From Chaetoceros tenuissimus (Eukaryota > Bacillariophyta > Thalassiosirophyceae > Chaetocerotales > Chaetocerotaceae): 64,000 nucleotides of DNA. Where the stretch lies: assembly GCA_021927905.1 (NCBI GenBank), contig BLLK01000023.1:558001-622000 (forward strand), written 5' to 3'. The position numbers were made by a program, and so were the translations under genes. A model generated the notes under the pieces. It was not told the DNA's origin. It saw nothing but the letters and a program-made list of their open reading frames with translations, and ran no database searches. Positions 51,087-61,574 of the stretch are shown one piece after another (the stretch's first letter is position 1; every line of letters starts with the position of its first letter).

Positions 51087-52998
51087 ATGGATAGTTTAAG
51101 AGAGCTCGTAGTCTCTTTTTATGAGGCAGTAAGTACATTCAATACATGTCTATTTCAATCAACAAGTTTCATTTCATTCCTTCTCACATTACTCATGCTT
51201 CTTTCTCTCAATTCTCAGCCATTAGTGGTGAAAGCATTCAACAATGTACCTCGCTTCGGACACAGTTCAGACATTAGTTTGGTAATCTCATCTGACAATG
51301 GAATCGACTTTGCAGCCATGACAGATTATGCCAGAGGAACCATCTTCATCGCTGGACTCTGTCTCGTAGCATTTGTACTTTGGATCCTTGCCCTTCTCGT
51401 ACTCAAATGCCTTGGAAGAAGAGTAGGCATCGCTGCCGGTCATCCATTTGTAGAACATTCTTATATCGGCGGCACACCCAAAAAGCATAATGTATTCCGT
51501 ATCCTTATGCTTATTTCTACCTTGTCCATTGCAGTATCTGGAATTGTATTCCTCATCAAGGGTGCACAGAGTGTAGGAAATGTGTTTGATGATGTATTTG
51601 ATGGTGCGACGGGTTTATCCGATATTGCAGAACAGATTGTAAATGCTACCGATGATGTGATTGAATTTGGAGCAAGTACTGAGCCTTTGAGAGCACAGTT
51701 GGTGCAAGAGCTTCAGAGTGGAATTTGTAATGGAGATAGTACCGCTGCTAAAGAGTTTGATAATGCTGCTCAGAGTGTTGTAGCTGTTCTTGGTGCTCTT
51801 CAAGATTTTTCATCTACGGAATTGACTGAAATTAGAGATACTTTTTCGACTAGCTTTACTGAAATCTCGACTGGGTTCAATGAGGGATTTCAATCTGGTG
51901 AACAGTATGCGCAGCCAATGTATATTGCACTTCCTGTTATGGGACTTGGTTTGATTCTTTTTATTGGAGCGTTTTTGGCTTGGAAGGGGCCATATATTAA
52001 GCCATACTTTTGTGTGCAGACTTGGTTCATTATGCCTCTCTTCTTCATCATTGTCGTGGTTATGGCTTTTGTTTTGTCCATTACTGGTACTTTATTAGTG
52101 GCAAATTCAGATGTATGTCTTGGAGGAGAAAGCAAGTCTCCAGAAGGTTTTGTAGAGGTTATTATGCAAAAGATTGGAATTTTGGATGACGCGAATGTTG
52201 CAGCTGCTGCAAACTATTATATTTTGGATGTAAGTATCGACAACATTGGAATCTACTATAGTTATTTCTTTTCGAATACATATCTAATGTTTTTCATTTA
52301 CACAGAGTTGTACTGGAGAATATCCAAGAAAAGAGGATGTTGATAATTTGTTGTTGAATCTTTCCGAAGGAGCACAAAGCATTGATGCATTGAAACAAAT
52401 GATTGAGGACGATCCCCAAACCATCCAAGCTGCATGTGGTATTACTGAACAAAGATTGAATGAAATTTCGGGTCTTATTCAGCAATCTTTTGATGCATTT
52501 GAGAATTTTGTGAGTGTGACCACTGATGCAACTGCAATTTTGGAATGTGAACCAATCAATGATGTTTTTGTTGATTTCTACCATGGTGCACTTTGTACAA
52601 GTGGACCAACATCTCTCATGTGGATTTTTGCAACAATGATGGCTGTCTATGGATTGGGAATGTTTATTTTCCTTTCGAGAGGAGCACTTTTGCCATCGGA
52701 GAAGGTGTATGATGGAACCAGCAAGGGAATGGAAGAACAAGAACAGTACTACCAAGAAAACAATTATCAAACAGATGATCAGTCGAACACTTATGAAAAT
52801 GAGGCTAGAGAAGATCCAGGTTGTGTCATTTACGATGAAGACAATCTGAAATCTACATCCTATGTGTGCGGATACGACTTTACCGGTGACGGAAATAACA
52901 ATGACGGTGTGTCATACGCAGAGAATACAAAAGCAAGTGAACAAATGGACGACCTCTCCTACGATGACAATGTCAAGACAAATGCAAAGTTCACCTAG
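51087..52998 (+). CDS. multi-pass membrane protein, Tweety-like topology
   Basis: Two exons: 51087-52229 and 52306-52998 (intron 52230-52305, GTAAGT..ACAG, phase 0), 611 residues. Start at ATG 51087. Hydrophobic segments: about 28-50 (possible signal/TM1), 93-118 (IAGLCLVAFVLWILALLVL), 147-168, 290-310 (ALPVMGLGLILFIGAFLAW), 322-350 (FIMPLFFIIVVVMAFVLSI) and about 515-540. Loops between TMs carry paired Cys (SGICNGD, SDVCLGG, SCTGEY, CGITEQ, LECEP), suggesting disulfides in extracellular loops. The overall plan resembles Tweety-family proteins, but I see no decisive motif, so the family name is a suggestion. The C-tail is acidic and disordered. Confidence 0.65.
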
Positions 52999-53162
52999 AT
53001 GTTGAATAGTGTGGGGACATTGAGTTTTTCATTGTAGATAAAAGAGATTTTACATGTAATATGAAACAGATTTCTTTATTTAGCATTAGCGCTGTGTAGT
53101 CATAATTACGAGTTTCTTCTTAGGAGATCGTAACAAACAATCGGTGGAACTTTCATTGAAAT

Positions 53163-54977
53163 TTATCTCACATAGTCCAAACGAAAATCTTTTGGTCTTG
53201 GACAGTTATGTTCGAGAAGATATTCCACAATTTCCTTGCACTTTTTTCTTGGCACGGTGCTCCACTTCATAGTTTCAGAACTATGAAGATGAGTTACGCA
53301 TGGTGCAAATGTGGATTCATCCCATTCACATCCATTCTCATGCGCATACTCTAAGATACGAAGGGATCTACGGCTGGCTGCCTCAGTACACGTTCTTGCA
53401 TCCCACGAACAACCATGAAATCTCAACCATCGCAATACATTGAGATTACCAATTCCTGCAGCCCACGCACAAAAGCTTTCATTCCATTCATGCCCATATT
53501 TACGAAGAAGTCTTAATTTCTTAATTAGGCAAGAATCGGATGCTGATGATGTAAATATTTCTTTGAAAGAAATGTCATTTGGTGAATCAGGCTCAACAAC
53601 TTTGTCAAGATAAAACTCAAATGCATCAATAGCATCAGATTCCATAACACGTCGAAATACTCCTTGGGTACTTGGACAGCCATTTTGAAGTGCAAACATC
53701 AAACAAGAGAAGTTTTCTTCTTCAAGTGCTGCATAACAAGTCCTTTCATTCCAAGGAAATGAATGTTCACGTAACCATTTCAAAGTTTCAAGAGCCTTTG
53801 ATTCATTTGTAATCCTTGCTGCCACCGAGCAAGCCCGTTCATCAATTGGACATCTATTGGCAAGACAATATTCTAAAATTTCGATATTACCGGTCCCTGC
53901 CGCAGAAGCAAATGTGTCCGCATCCCATAGACAGCCTTCATTTCTCGCCCACTTGAGGGCATTCAGATTATCTCGTAAAGCTAAACTACAACATGTCTTT
54001 TCATCCCATGGACAATCATGTTGACGGAGCCACTTCAATACCTCAAGGGATTGGTCTTTATCCTTGTTACGCATTGCCAGTGCAGGAACAAATACACTTA
54101 AGAAGCTATCACTCATTTGATTGCAGTATTCGAGCATCTCAATACTACCACTTCTTGCAGCATCTGCAAGCAAAGATTGATCGGAAATTGAATTTCCATC
54201 GAGCTGGGCCAACCATTTAAGAGCATCGACATTTCCAGTCGAAGCTACATGTTCAACGTAATCAGAAAAATCCAAGCTTCTCTCAAAGGTATTATGACAC
54301 CACTTTATACATTCAATCTTTCCGAATGAAACTATTTTCTGTATAACTCCAATGTCCCAAATGCGAACTGAAGGTATATTTGATTTAGTCATTTCATAGA
54401 TCCACTGCAATATATGCACATGACCTTTTTCCGCAGCAGGATTAATCATGGAGCCCAATCTCCTATCAAATCCAAGTTCTTTTGTAAAGCAGTCAAACTT
54501 TTCATGCAAATACTTTAAACAATCAATATTGCCTTCCTTTGCTAATGCCTCTTCCCAATTTATTTCTGCCCCCCCAAGAATATCTCTGACATCTACTCCA
54601 AAGATAGGTGCATACTCTAAAATATCTCGACGCCCTCTTGAAGCTGCTCGGCAGCAGACGCTTTCTATGAATTCTTTTGGTGCATTATTTGTGATGTAAT
54701 GCTCAAAAAGCAGCACATCGTCCGCGACAACATCTGCAGTTGTTCGTTTATTTTTACCAATCTTCAGCAGCGCTTCAGCAGAGTTGACAGTATCATTATC
54801 GCCTAGACCGACAGTGCAGTAACTAGTAAAGAATTGTCTACAAACAGGCGCAACTGTAACATACTGGCCTGGAATAAAACTGAAGCAATGTTTCAAGAGA
54901 TCATTCGGTAGATTGGAAATAGATGCAGCTGGTACCTCTGTACCACCATGGGTCACTTTCAACCTCTTATTGCTCAT
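53163..54977 (-). CDS. F-box-like/ankyrin-type repeat protein, cluster copy A1
   Basis: Single exon, 604 residues, starting MSNKRLKVTHG. F-box-like segment SNLPNDLLKHCFSFIPGQYV at about 20-40, then TTADVV and CCRAASRGRRDILEYA, followed by about ten CPW-type ankyrin repeats (LKWLRQHDCPWDEKTC, LKWARNEGCLWDAD, LRWLRFHGCSWDARTC). It ends in EYLLEHNCPRPKDF. Closest to the copy at 57329-59173 by these endings and by length. Head-to-head with the copy at 55261; their 283-bp spacer is a shared promoter. Confidence 0.82.
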   Translation of the reverse strand: MSNKRLKVTHGGTEVPAASISNLPNDLLKHCFSFIPGQYVTVAPVCRQFFTSYCTVGLGDNDTVNSAEALLKIGKNKRTTADVVADDVLLFEHYITNNAPKEFIESVCCRAASRGRRDILEYAPIFGVDVRDILGGAEINWEEALAKEGNIDCLKYLHEKFDCFTKELGFDRRLGSMINPAAEKGHVHILQWIYEMTKSNIPSVRIWDIGVIQKIVSFGKIECIKWCHNTFERSLDFSDYVEHVASTGNVDALKWLAQLDGNSISDQSLLADAARSGSIEMLEYCNQMSDSFLSVFVPALAMRNKDKDQSLEVLKWLRQHDCPWDEKTCCSLALRDNLNALKWARNEGCLWDADTFASAAGTGNIEILEYCLANRCPIDERACSVAARITNESKALETLKWLREHSFPWNERTCYAALEEENFSCLMFALQNGCPSTQGVFRRVMESDAIDAFEFYLDKVVEPDSPNDISFKEIFTSSASDSCLIKKLRLLRKYGHEWNESFCAWAAGIGNLNVLRWLRFHGCSWDARTCTEAASRRSLRILEYAHENGCEWDESTFAPCVTHLHSSETMKWSTVPRKKCKEIVEYLLEHNCPRPKDFRLDYVR

Positions 54978-55260
54978 GATGGAAGATAAAGAGTTGGTTA
55001 TTGCATAAATAGAAATTTCAATGAAATATAGGAAAAACTAGACATACAAACACATGGCATACTCACACATCGATCAGAGAGAAAAACACATGTGTCCACT
55101 TTACGTTAAAAGCCGTTTGGTATAAAGGATACGTACATAGACAATGACGACGGACTTTCAAAACAACGAGATTGATCACAGATCTCCGCACCTATTTGAA
55201 TTTTCATTTTTAGTGAACCTCTTTTCATCAAGGTGCCAATAGAATAAATATTAGAAAAAA
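54978..55260. promoter_or_regulatory. shared divergent promoter of F-box/ankyrin pair 1
   Basis: Only 283 bases separate the two start codons. Contains the 20-base block at 55093-55112. Confidence 0.5.
55093..55112. promoter_or_regulatory. 20-base block conserved in two divergent promoters
   Basis: TGTCCACTTTACGTTAAAAG is identical here and at 59298-59317, each about 115-125 bases upstream of a minus-strand copy. Confidence 0.55.
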
Positions 55261-56895
55261 ATGAGCAACAAGAGGTTGAAAGTGTCACATGGCGGTAGTG
55301 GTATCGGCCTTGGTAGTAGCCTCAGTGAGGTGCCATCTGCTTCCATTAGTGATTTACCGAATGATCTTTTGAAACACTGCTTCAGTTTCATTCCGGGTAG
55401 CTACGTAAATGTTGCTCCTGTATCGAGACAATTCTTCAGTAACTATTCTACGGTGGGCATTGATGATAGCTTGACTGCATTGTCAACAGATGTGCTACTG
55501 AAGATTGGAAGAAATAGAAGGACGACAGTCGATGCTGTATCAAACGATGCACAGCTGACTGAATACTGCTTCATCATTGCTGCTCCAGATGACTTCATGA
55601 TCAAAGTGTGTCACAAAGCAGCACTGAAGGGGCGAACAGATGTGATAGACTGTGCGAAAGCATTCAGGATCAATTTAGATAATGTAATGTGGAAGAAAGA
55701 TTCAATGGATGTCAATTTGATTGAGAATTTGGCAAAAGAAGGAAATATTGAAATGATTCAATATTTTGATAGTAGTAAATTCTATCTACAAATATGGAAA
55801 GAAATCTTTTACAAAGCAATGGCATCAGACCACATACATGTAATGAAATGGGTATTTCAAGAAAGCAGTCAATATGATGACTGGGGAACCTTTATGAAGA
55901 CTATGATTGAAGCGTATGAACATGTGCTTGAAGGTGTGGAAGCAACTGAAGTGACGTTTCGATTATGCGGCATGGCAGCTGAACGTGGTAATATCCAAGT
56001 ACTTGAATACTGCCATCAAAACAATTTACAATTCAATGTTCTTTCAGAACTATGTGACTTTTCAATGGAAAATAAAGATGAAGAAAAGGCTCTCGAGTCT
56101 TTAAAATGGCTTCGTCGTCATGGCTGTCCTTGGGATGAGGATTTGTGTGAATTAGCAGCTAGAAACAATTATTTCAATGTATTGAAGTGGGCTAGGAGCG
56201 AAGGTTGCCCTTGGAACGAAAATACCATGAAGGCTGCTGCTGAAAGCGGAAACACTGTCATCATCAAATATTGTATAGAGAATGAATGCCCTATGACAGA
56301 AGAAGCTTGCGAATCTGCTATGCTCAACAAAGATCGGAGTAAAGCTCTTGAGGTTTTGAAATTACTACGAAATTTGGCATGTCCTTGGGATAGCTGGACA
56401 ATTTTGAATGCTATAGATAACCACAATTTTGAAGCCATGATGTGGGCAAAAAGGAATGGCTGTCCTTGGAACAAGAAAACATTTACTTCCCTTGTGCAAG
56501 AAGGAAATATTTCTATTATAGAAGAGTTTCTTCGAGATGAGCCACAACATAATGTCAACGATGTCTTTGAAGCTGCTTTGGCGAACAAAACTTCAAGTGA
56601 TGCTTTCATGATGGAAAAGTTCAAACTCCTACATAAATATGGATACAAGTGGAATGCAAGGACCATGTCTGAAGCCGCAAAGCAAGGACGACTTCGAGTC
56701 ATGCAATGGTTACGAAAAATGGGGTGTCCTATGAATGCTTTTGATACATGCATAGCTGCCGTTGAAGAATCAAAGAATAAAGCTGTGATGAAATATGCAC
56801 ACGAAGTTGCAGGATGCAAATTGAGCGAAGGAGAATATAAACACTGTTTTGGTAGATACATTTTTGGTAGTGGTACTCCAATATTCTATGTATGA
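55261..56895 (+). CDS. F-box-like/ankyrin-type repeat protein, cluster copy B1
   Basis: Single exon, 544 residues, MSNKRLKVSHGG. F-box-like SDLPNDLLKHCFSFIPGSYV at about 30-50. Ankyrin-type repeats: LKWLRRHGCPWDEDLC, LKWARSEGCPWNENT, MMWAKRNGCPWNKKT, MQWLRKMGCPMNAFDTC. Marker YEHVLEGVEATEVT, shared only with the copy at 60087, shows these two are sisters. A protein-interaction or ubiquitin-adaptor role is inferred. Confidence 0.82.
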   Translation: MSNKRLKVSHGGSGIGLGSSLSEVPSASISDLPNDLLKHCFSFIPGSYVNVAPVSRQFFSNYSTVGIDDSLTALSTDVLLKIGRNRRTTVDAVSNDAQLTEYCFIIAAPDDFMIKVCHKAALKGRTDVIDCAKAFRINLDNVMWKKDSMDVNLIENLAKEGNIEMIQYFDSSKFYLQIWKEIFYKAMASDHIHVMKWVFQESSQYDDWGTFMKTMIEAYEHVLEGVEATEVTFRLCGMAAERGNIQVLEYCHQNNLQFNVLSELCDFSMENKDEEKALESLKWLRRHGCPWDEDLCELAARNNYFNVLKWARSEGCPWNENTMKAAAESGNTVIIKYCIENECPMTEEACESAMLNKDRSKALEVLKLLRNLACPWDSWTILNAIDNHNFEAMMWAKRNGCPWNKKTFTSLVQEGNISIIEEFLRDEPQHNVNDVFEAALANKTSSDAFMMEKFKLLHKYGYKWNARTMSEAAKQGRLRVMQWLRKMGCPMNAFDTCIAAVEESKNKAVMKYAHEVAGCKLSEGEYKHCFGRYIFGSGTPIFYV

Positions 56896-57328
56896 GTCAA
56901 CATGCTGTCTGCGTAACCGGTTATCTGGAGGTTCAATTCCCCAGTGCGTTAGATATTTCTAATATAAAGAGAATAAGGTCTCCATACATTTATGTTAGAT
57001 GCGTGTCCTTTTAAGATAGTTTCGTTCTATATTCTAAAGAAGGCCCGAACTTAAACATTGCATGAAGAGATGATGAAGTTATGGAATACATGTACCTACA
57101 CAATGGCGCTTCAACAGAAGTCAAAACTCTTTTCAAATTCTCATTTCATTGGAATTTGCTTTCAAATGCTTTGTCATAGGAAGAGAATACAAAAGTAATT
57201 GCACAAATCGACAACCTCACCTACGATAATCGACGATGATAATGTCAATACAAATGCGAAATTCGCTCAGATGTTAAGTTTTCATAAATTGTAGATACGA
57301 AGATTTTTATATGCATTATGATATAAAA
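56896..57328. other. convergent intergenic region
   Basis: 433 bases between 3' ends. A tRNA-like GGTTCAATTCC string occurs at about 56930, but no full tRNA folds around it. Near 57240 a string (GTCAATACAAATGCGAAATTCGC) resembles the end of the membrane-protein gene (about 52970-52995), perhaps a stray duplicated scrap. Confidence 0.4.
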
Positions 57329-59173
57329 CTAACCGAATCCTGGACCATCAAAGCAATCGGAGGAAGTCTCTGATAAGTCTAAATATTCCAAATGAAAATC
57401 TTGTGGTCTTGGACAATCATGTTCGAGAAGATATTCCACGATTTCCTTGTAGTTTCGAACTGGCAAGTATTTCGTGATTCGTATCCCAGATTCATAATTA
57501 ATACAGTATTTAAAGCAAAATCTGAATGTGCTTTCATCCCATTCACAACCATTCTTATGCGCATACTCCAAAATATTCATATTCCTGCCTGCGACTGCAC
57601 TAGTGCACGTTCTTGCATCCCATGGACATCCATGAAATCTCAACCATCGCAATACACTGAGAATACCCCTTTCTGCAGCCCAAGCACAAAAGCTCTCATT
57701 CAATTCATATCCATATTTTCGAAGAAGTCTTAATTTCGTAATCATGACAGAATCGGATGATGATTTGAAAATGTGGTTGAAATCAATGTCATTTGGTGAA
57801 TCTGGCTTCCAAATTTTGTCAAGACAATACTCAAACGCAGTATTGTCATCGGATCGTATGATATCATGAAAGAGCTCGTATGGACGTGGACAATCATTTC
57901 CCAGTGCAAACATTAAACAGGGGAAGTTTTCATCTTCAAGTGCTGACTGACAAGTCCGTTCATCCCATGGACATGAATGTTTACGCAACCATTTTAAAGT
58001 TTCGAGAGCCTTAAAATCGTCTTCATTATCCACCGCCATCTCGCAAGCCATCGCATCCATCGGGCATCCGTTTTCAAGGCAGTATTCTAATATCTCGATA
58101 TTACCGTTCTGCGCAGCAGCAGCAAATGTTTCCTTATTCCATGGACAGCCTTCGCTTCTTGCCCACTTGAGGGCCTTCATATTATCATTTTCTGCAGCAG
58201 AAGAGCATGTTTCTTCATTCCACGGGCATTTGTGTTGACGAAGCCACTTTAGTAATTCAAGGGCATGATCTTTATCAGTATTGTCCAATGCATTACTACA
58301 CGCATCTTCGTTGGAAGGACAATTATATCGATGGCAGTATTCGAGCATCTTGATATTCCCACTTGCTGCAGCTTCGGCAAAAAGTTTTTCACTGAAAAAT
58401 GGATTTCCATCAATCCGAGCCAACCATTTCAGAGCATCGACATTGCCACTTGTAGCTACACAAGAACTACAGCTTTTAAAATTAACTTTATTTCCTCCAA
58501 AGGTATCATGGCACCACTTTAGACATTCAATCCTTCCAAATGAAACTATTTTCTCGACATCAAAAAGGTAATGTGCATATACCGCCATTTCATAGATCCA
58601 CTGCAATATATGCACATGACCATATTCTGAAGCAGCTTTGATCATGGATTTCAATCTCCAATTACATTCAAGTTCTTCATTGAAGCAGTCAAACTTATCA
58701 TTCAAATACTTTAAGAAATCAATATTGCCTTCTTTTACTAATTTCTCTTCCCAGTGTGTTTCTTCTTCCCCAAGAACTTTCCCGATATTTACTCCAAAGA
58801 TAAGTGCATATTCTAAAATATCTCGACGTCCTTTCGAAGCTGCTCGACAGGTGACAGTATTTAGAAAATCTACAGGTGCCACATCATTTACGATGAAATG
58901 TTCAAAAAGCTCCACATTGTCCGAGACAACATCTGCTGTCGTACGTTTATTCTTAGCAATCTTTAGCAGCGTTTCTGCCGAGTTGACAATATCACTATCA
59001 TCTATACCGACAGTGCAGTATTTAGTGAAGAATTGTCTCGATACAGGAGCAACAGTAATGTAGCTTCCTGGGATGAAACTAAAGCAGTGTTTCAAGAGAT
59101 CATTCGGAAGATCGGAAATAGATGCAGATGGCACCTCTATGCTACCATTACTGCCGCTATGCGACACCTTCAA
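57329..59173 (-). CDS. F-box-like/ankyrin-type repeat protein, cluster copy A2, conserved start codon lost
   Basis: The frame is open for about 614 residues from the KVSHS segment: SDLPNDLLKHCFSFIPGSYI, VDALKWLARIDGN, LKWLRQHKCPWNEETC, LKWARSEGCPWNKETF, LRWLRFHGCPWDARTC, EYLLEHDCPRPQDF. Sister of copy A1. The MSNKRLK start of the relatives reads here TKNKRLK: the ATG position is ACG, and an in-frame TAA lies a few codons upstream. The next in-frame ATG is deep in the repeats. So either a near-cognate or spliced start is used, or the copy is recently silenced although the body is intact. The 3' end is in the conserved place. Confidence 0.7.
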   Translation of the reverse strand: MKVSHSGSNGSIEVPSASISDLPNDLLKHCFSFIPGSYITVAPVSRQFFTKYCTVGIDDSDIVNSAETLLKIAKNKRTTADVVSDNVELFEHFIVNDVAPVDFLNTVTCRAASKGRRDILEYALIFGVNIGKVLGEEETHWEEKLVKEGNIDFLKYLNDKFDCFNEELECNWRLKSMIKAASEYGHVHILQWIYEMAVYAHYLFDVEKIVSFGRIECLKWCHDTFGGNKVNFKSCSSCVATSGNVDALKWLARIDGNPFFSEKLFAEAAASGNIKMLEYCHRYNCPSNEDACSNALDNTDKDHALELLKWLRQHKCPWNEETCSSAAENDNMKALKWARSEGCPWNKETFAAAAQNGNIEILEYCLENGCPMDAMACEMAVDNEDDFKALETLKWLRKHSCPWDERTCQSALEDENFPCLMFALGNDCPRPYELFHDIIRSDDNTAFEYCLDKIWKPDSPNDIDFNHIFKSSSDSVMITKLRLLRKYGYELNESFCAWAAERGILSVLRWLRFHGCPWDARTCTSAVAGRNMNILEYAHKNGCEWDESTFRFCFKYCINYESGIRITKYLPVRNYKEIVEYLLEHDCPRPQDFHLEYLDLSETSSDCFDGPGFG

Positions 59174-59297
59174 TCTTTTGTTCTTCGTGATGATGAAGAT
59201 AAAGTAATGTTTGTGTTATATTGAGTAGAAGTTCCAATAAAAATATACATGATAAAAACTGAGGAAAAACCGATGGAGGAGGAGAGAGGATGAGGTT

Positions 59298-59317
59298 TGT
59301 CCACTTTACGTTAAAAG
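59298..59317. promoter_or_regulatory. 20-base block conserved in two divergent promoters
   Basis: Identical to 55093-55112. Lies between copy A2 and the MITE. Confidence 0.55.
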
Positions 59318-59364
59318 ACGTTAGTCAAGTATCTTCAAACATTGACGACAGAAAAGATAGAGAT

Positions 59365-59416
59365 GCTACGATATACTGGGTGACATCTGAACTGGGTTAC
59401 ACATAAGCTACTTTAG
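59365..59416 (+). repeat. MITE left terminal inverted repeat
   Basis: Inverted partner of 59924-59975. Confidence 0.95.
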
Positions 59417-59923
59417 TTGATTCCCAGTAACCTAATTCTCAAGGGTTTGTCACCCATTTCACACCCAGGGGTCTCAGCCAGAGATTCAGGTGACTACATG
59501 TCAGAATTTGCAAATTACCTATTCACTAGAACTTTCCAGCACATATATGTTGCATGAATATTACAAATAAACATTATTTACTTTCAATCATCTTTAATCG
59601 TGCTATTTTCTTTGTAATATGTTTGACTTGCATTGTACAACAGTGTACGAGAATAAGAATTGTATACATTCTTTTTCCTTTTGTGGTCTCGTTATGAGTA
59701 ATTTAAAACGCCAATGATCAGTATTATATAATCTAGATACATTTAGTTAGATGTCTTCTGAAAAGAAAAGATTCTTGTTGATGTTGGGAGGGGGAGATGC
59801 GAACTACAAAAAACCAGCGTTTTTTCTTCAAATTCTGTCACCTGAATCATAGTGTCACCTGAACTACAAAATTCTTGACACGTGATTCAAACAATGAATT
59901 GGGTGACTTAGTCTTGTTTGTAG

Positions 59924-59975
59924 CTAAAGTAGCTTATGTGTAACCCAGTTCAGATGTCACCCAGTATATCGTAGC
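59924..59975 (-). repeat. MITE right terminal inverted repeat
   Basis: Inverted partner of 59365-59416. Confidence 0.95.
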
Positions 59976-60086
59976 AGAGATCTTTTTTCTGTAAGCCATC
60001 AGCCATCAAGCAAAGCCATCATCACATGAATCATGAGTTGAGATAGCCTCGTTCAATGGTGATAATCGAATACATATTAGAGTATA

Positions 60087-61574
60087 ATGAGTCACAGCAC
60101 GAATGCAAGTCTCAGAGGAGGAGAAGAGAAGCCATCCGCTTCCATTTCCGATCTTCCGAATGATCTTTTGAAACACTGCTTTAGTTTTATTCCGGGTAGC
60201 TACGTTACAGTTGCTCCAGTTTCAAGACAGTTTTTCAGCAATTACTCTACAATGGATATGGATGATAGTGCTATTATGTTATCTGCTGGTTCACTTCTAA
60301 AGATTGGAAGAAATAAAAGAACGACAGCTGATGCCGTATCAAATGATGTCAAGCTGACTGAATACTGTTTTATAAAGAATGCTCCAAAAGAATTCATGAT
60401 TGAAGTATGTCAGAGTGCGGCATTAAAGGGACACAAAGATATTCTAGAATGTGCAAATATATTTGGAATTGAATTTGCAGAAATGATTGGGGAGGGTATT
60501 TACTTGATGGAAAAGTTAGCAAAAGAGGGCAATCTCGAAATGATCCAATACTTTGACGATAAAGACTTTGGAGATTTTGAGGAAGAAGAATGGTTTGACA
60601 TCTATGCTCGAGCACAATCATCAGACCATCTGCATATAATGAAATGGCTCTTTCAAGAAAGGTTCCGATTCTCAAAGTCTAGCTCCTATATGCAGTCTAC
60701 AATCCAAGCATATGAACATGTTCTTGAAGGCGTAGAAGCACCTAGAGTGACGGATACCTTATGCCGGAAAGCAGCTCAAAATGGCAACATCGAAGTGCTT
60801 GAATACTGTCATCGAAATAATTTTCAATTTGAATCTGATGTAGGTGTAGCATCAATGTTGAACAAAGATAAAGAACAGGCTCTGGCAACCTTGAAATGGC
60901 TTCGTCGTCATGGCTGTCCTTGGGAAGAAGATTTATGTAGAGCTGCATCATCAAACGATAATCTTGAGGCATTGAAGTGGGCTAGGAATGAGGGTTGCCC
61001 TTGGGACGAAGATGTAATCATGGATGCTGCTGTAGGGGGAAACATTGCTATAATTAAGTATTGTTTACAGAATGAATGTCCCATCACCGAGGAAGTATGC
61101 AATTCTGCAATGTGCAATGAAGATCATAAAAATGCTCTCGAAGCTTTGAAATTGCTACGTAGTTATTCATGTCCTTGGGATTGGATGTTTTGCTATCATG
61201 CTATCATCAGTTGTAATTTTGTAGCCATGTTGTGGGCAATGCGCAATGGTTGTCCTTGGACAGATGACACATTTAGTTTACTTGTAGAAAGAGGAAGCGT
61301 GACAACTATTGAAGAAGTCCTTCAATTTTTTCTACAGCATGAATCATCAATGTTCATACAAACTACAGGGACATTGCAGATGGATCCAGCCCTTGTTGAA
61401 GCAATCGACAAAAGAATTTTTCAATCGTCAAATGATTATCATATTATTGAGAAGTTGAAACTTCTTTGCAAATATGGGTACAAGTGGAATGAAAACATAA
61501 TCGCAGAAGCTGCAGAACAAGGTCGACTTCGAGTATTACAATGGCTACAATACAAAAAAACATCCAATAGATAA
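60087..61574 (+). CDS. F-box-like/ankyrin-type repeat protein, cluster copy B2
   Basis: Single exon, 495 residues. The N-terminus differs (MSHSTNASLRGGEEK) but SDLPNDLLKHCFSFIPGSYV follows. Repeats: LKWLRRHGCPWEEDLC, LKWARNEGCPWDEDV, MLWAMRNGCPWTDDT. YEHVLEGVEAPRVT marks it as sister of B1. The C-terminus stops early: after RLRVLQWLQ it ends YKKTSNR, where B1 continues for about 55 residues, so it lacks the last repeat. Head-to-head with copy A2, 913 bases apart because of the MITE. Confidence 0.82.
   Translation: MSHSTNASLRGGEEKPSASISDLPNDLLKHCFSFIPGSYVTVAPVSRQFFSNYSTMDMDDSAIMLSAGSLLKIGRNKRTTADAVSNDVKLTEYCFIKNAPKEFMIEVCQSAALKGHKDILECANIFGIEFAEMIGEGIYLMEKLAKEGNLEMIQYFDDKDFGDFEEEEWFDIYARAQSSDHLHIMKWLFQERFRFSKSSSYMQSTIQAYEHVLEGVEAPRVTDTLCRKAAQNGNIEVLEYCHRNNFQFESDVGVASMLNKDKEQALATLKWLRRHGCPWEEDLCRAASSNDNLEALKWARNEGCPWDEDVIMDAAVGGNIAIIKYCLQNECPITEEVCNSAMCNEDHKNALEALKLLRSYSCPWDWMFCYHAIISCNFVAMLWAMRNGCPWTDDTFSLLVERGSVTTIEEVLQFFLQHESSMFIQTTGTLQMDPALVEAIDKRIFQSSNDYHIIEKLKLLCKYGYKWNENIIAEAAEQGRLRVLQWLQYKKTSNR

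Larger units (their letters stand above)
59365..59975. mobile_element. MITE, non-autonomous DNA transposon, 52-bp terminal inverted repeats
   Basis: Ends 59365-59416 and 59924-59975 are inverted repeats of 52 bp with no mismatch that I can see (GCTACGATATACTGGGTGAC and so on). They are flanked by the 6-base direct repeat AGAGAT (59359-59364 and 59976-59981), the likely target duplication. Total 611 bp, no coding capacity. Further short inverted matches lie inside (GATTCAGGTGAC against GTCACCTGAATC; GTCACCCA against TGGGTGAC). Perfect ends suggest recent movement. The superfamily is not assigned; a 6-base duplication is unusual. It sits in the divergent promoter of copies A2 and B2. Confidence 0.92.

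Noticed and set aside
56905-56955. tRNA-like GGTTCAATTCC T-arm motif
   Set aside because: No matching acceptor, D or anticodon arm can be drawn upstream; probably chance or a scrap.
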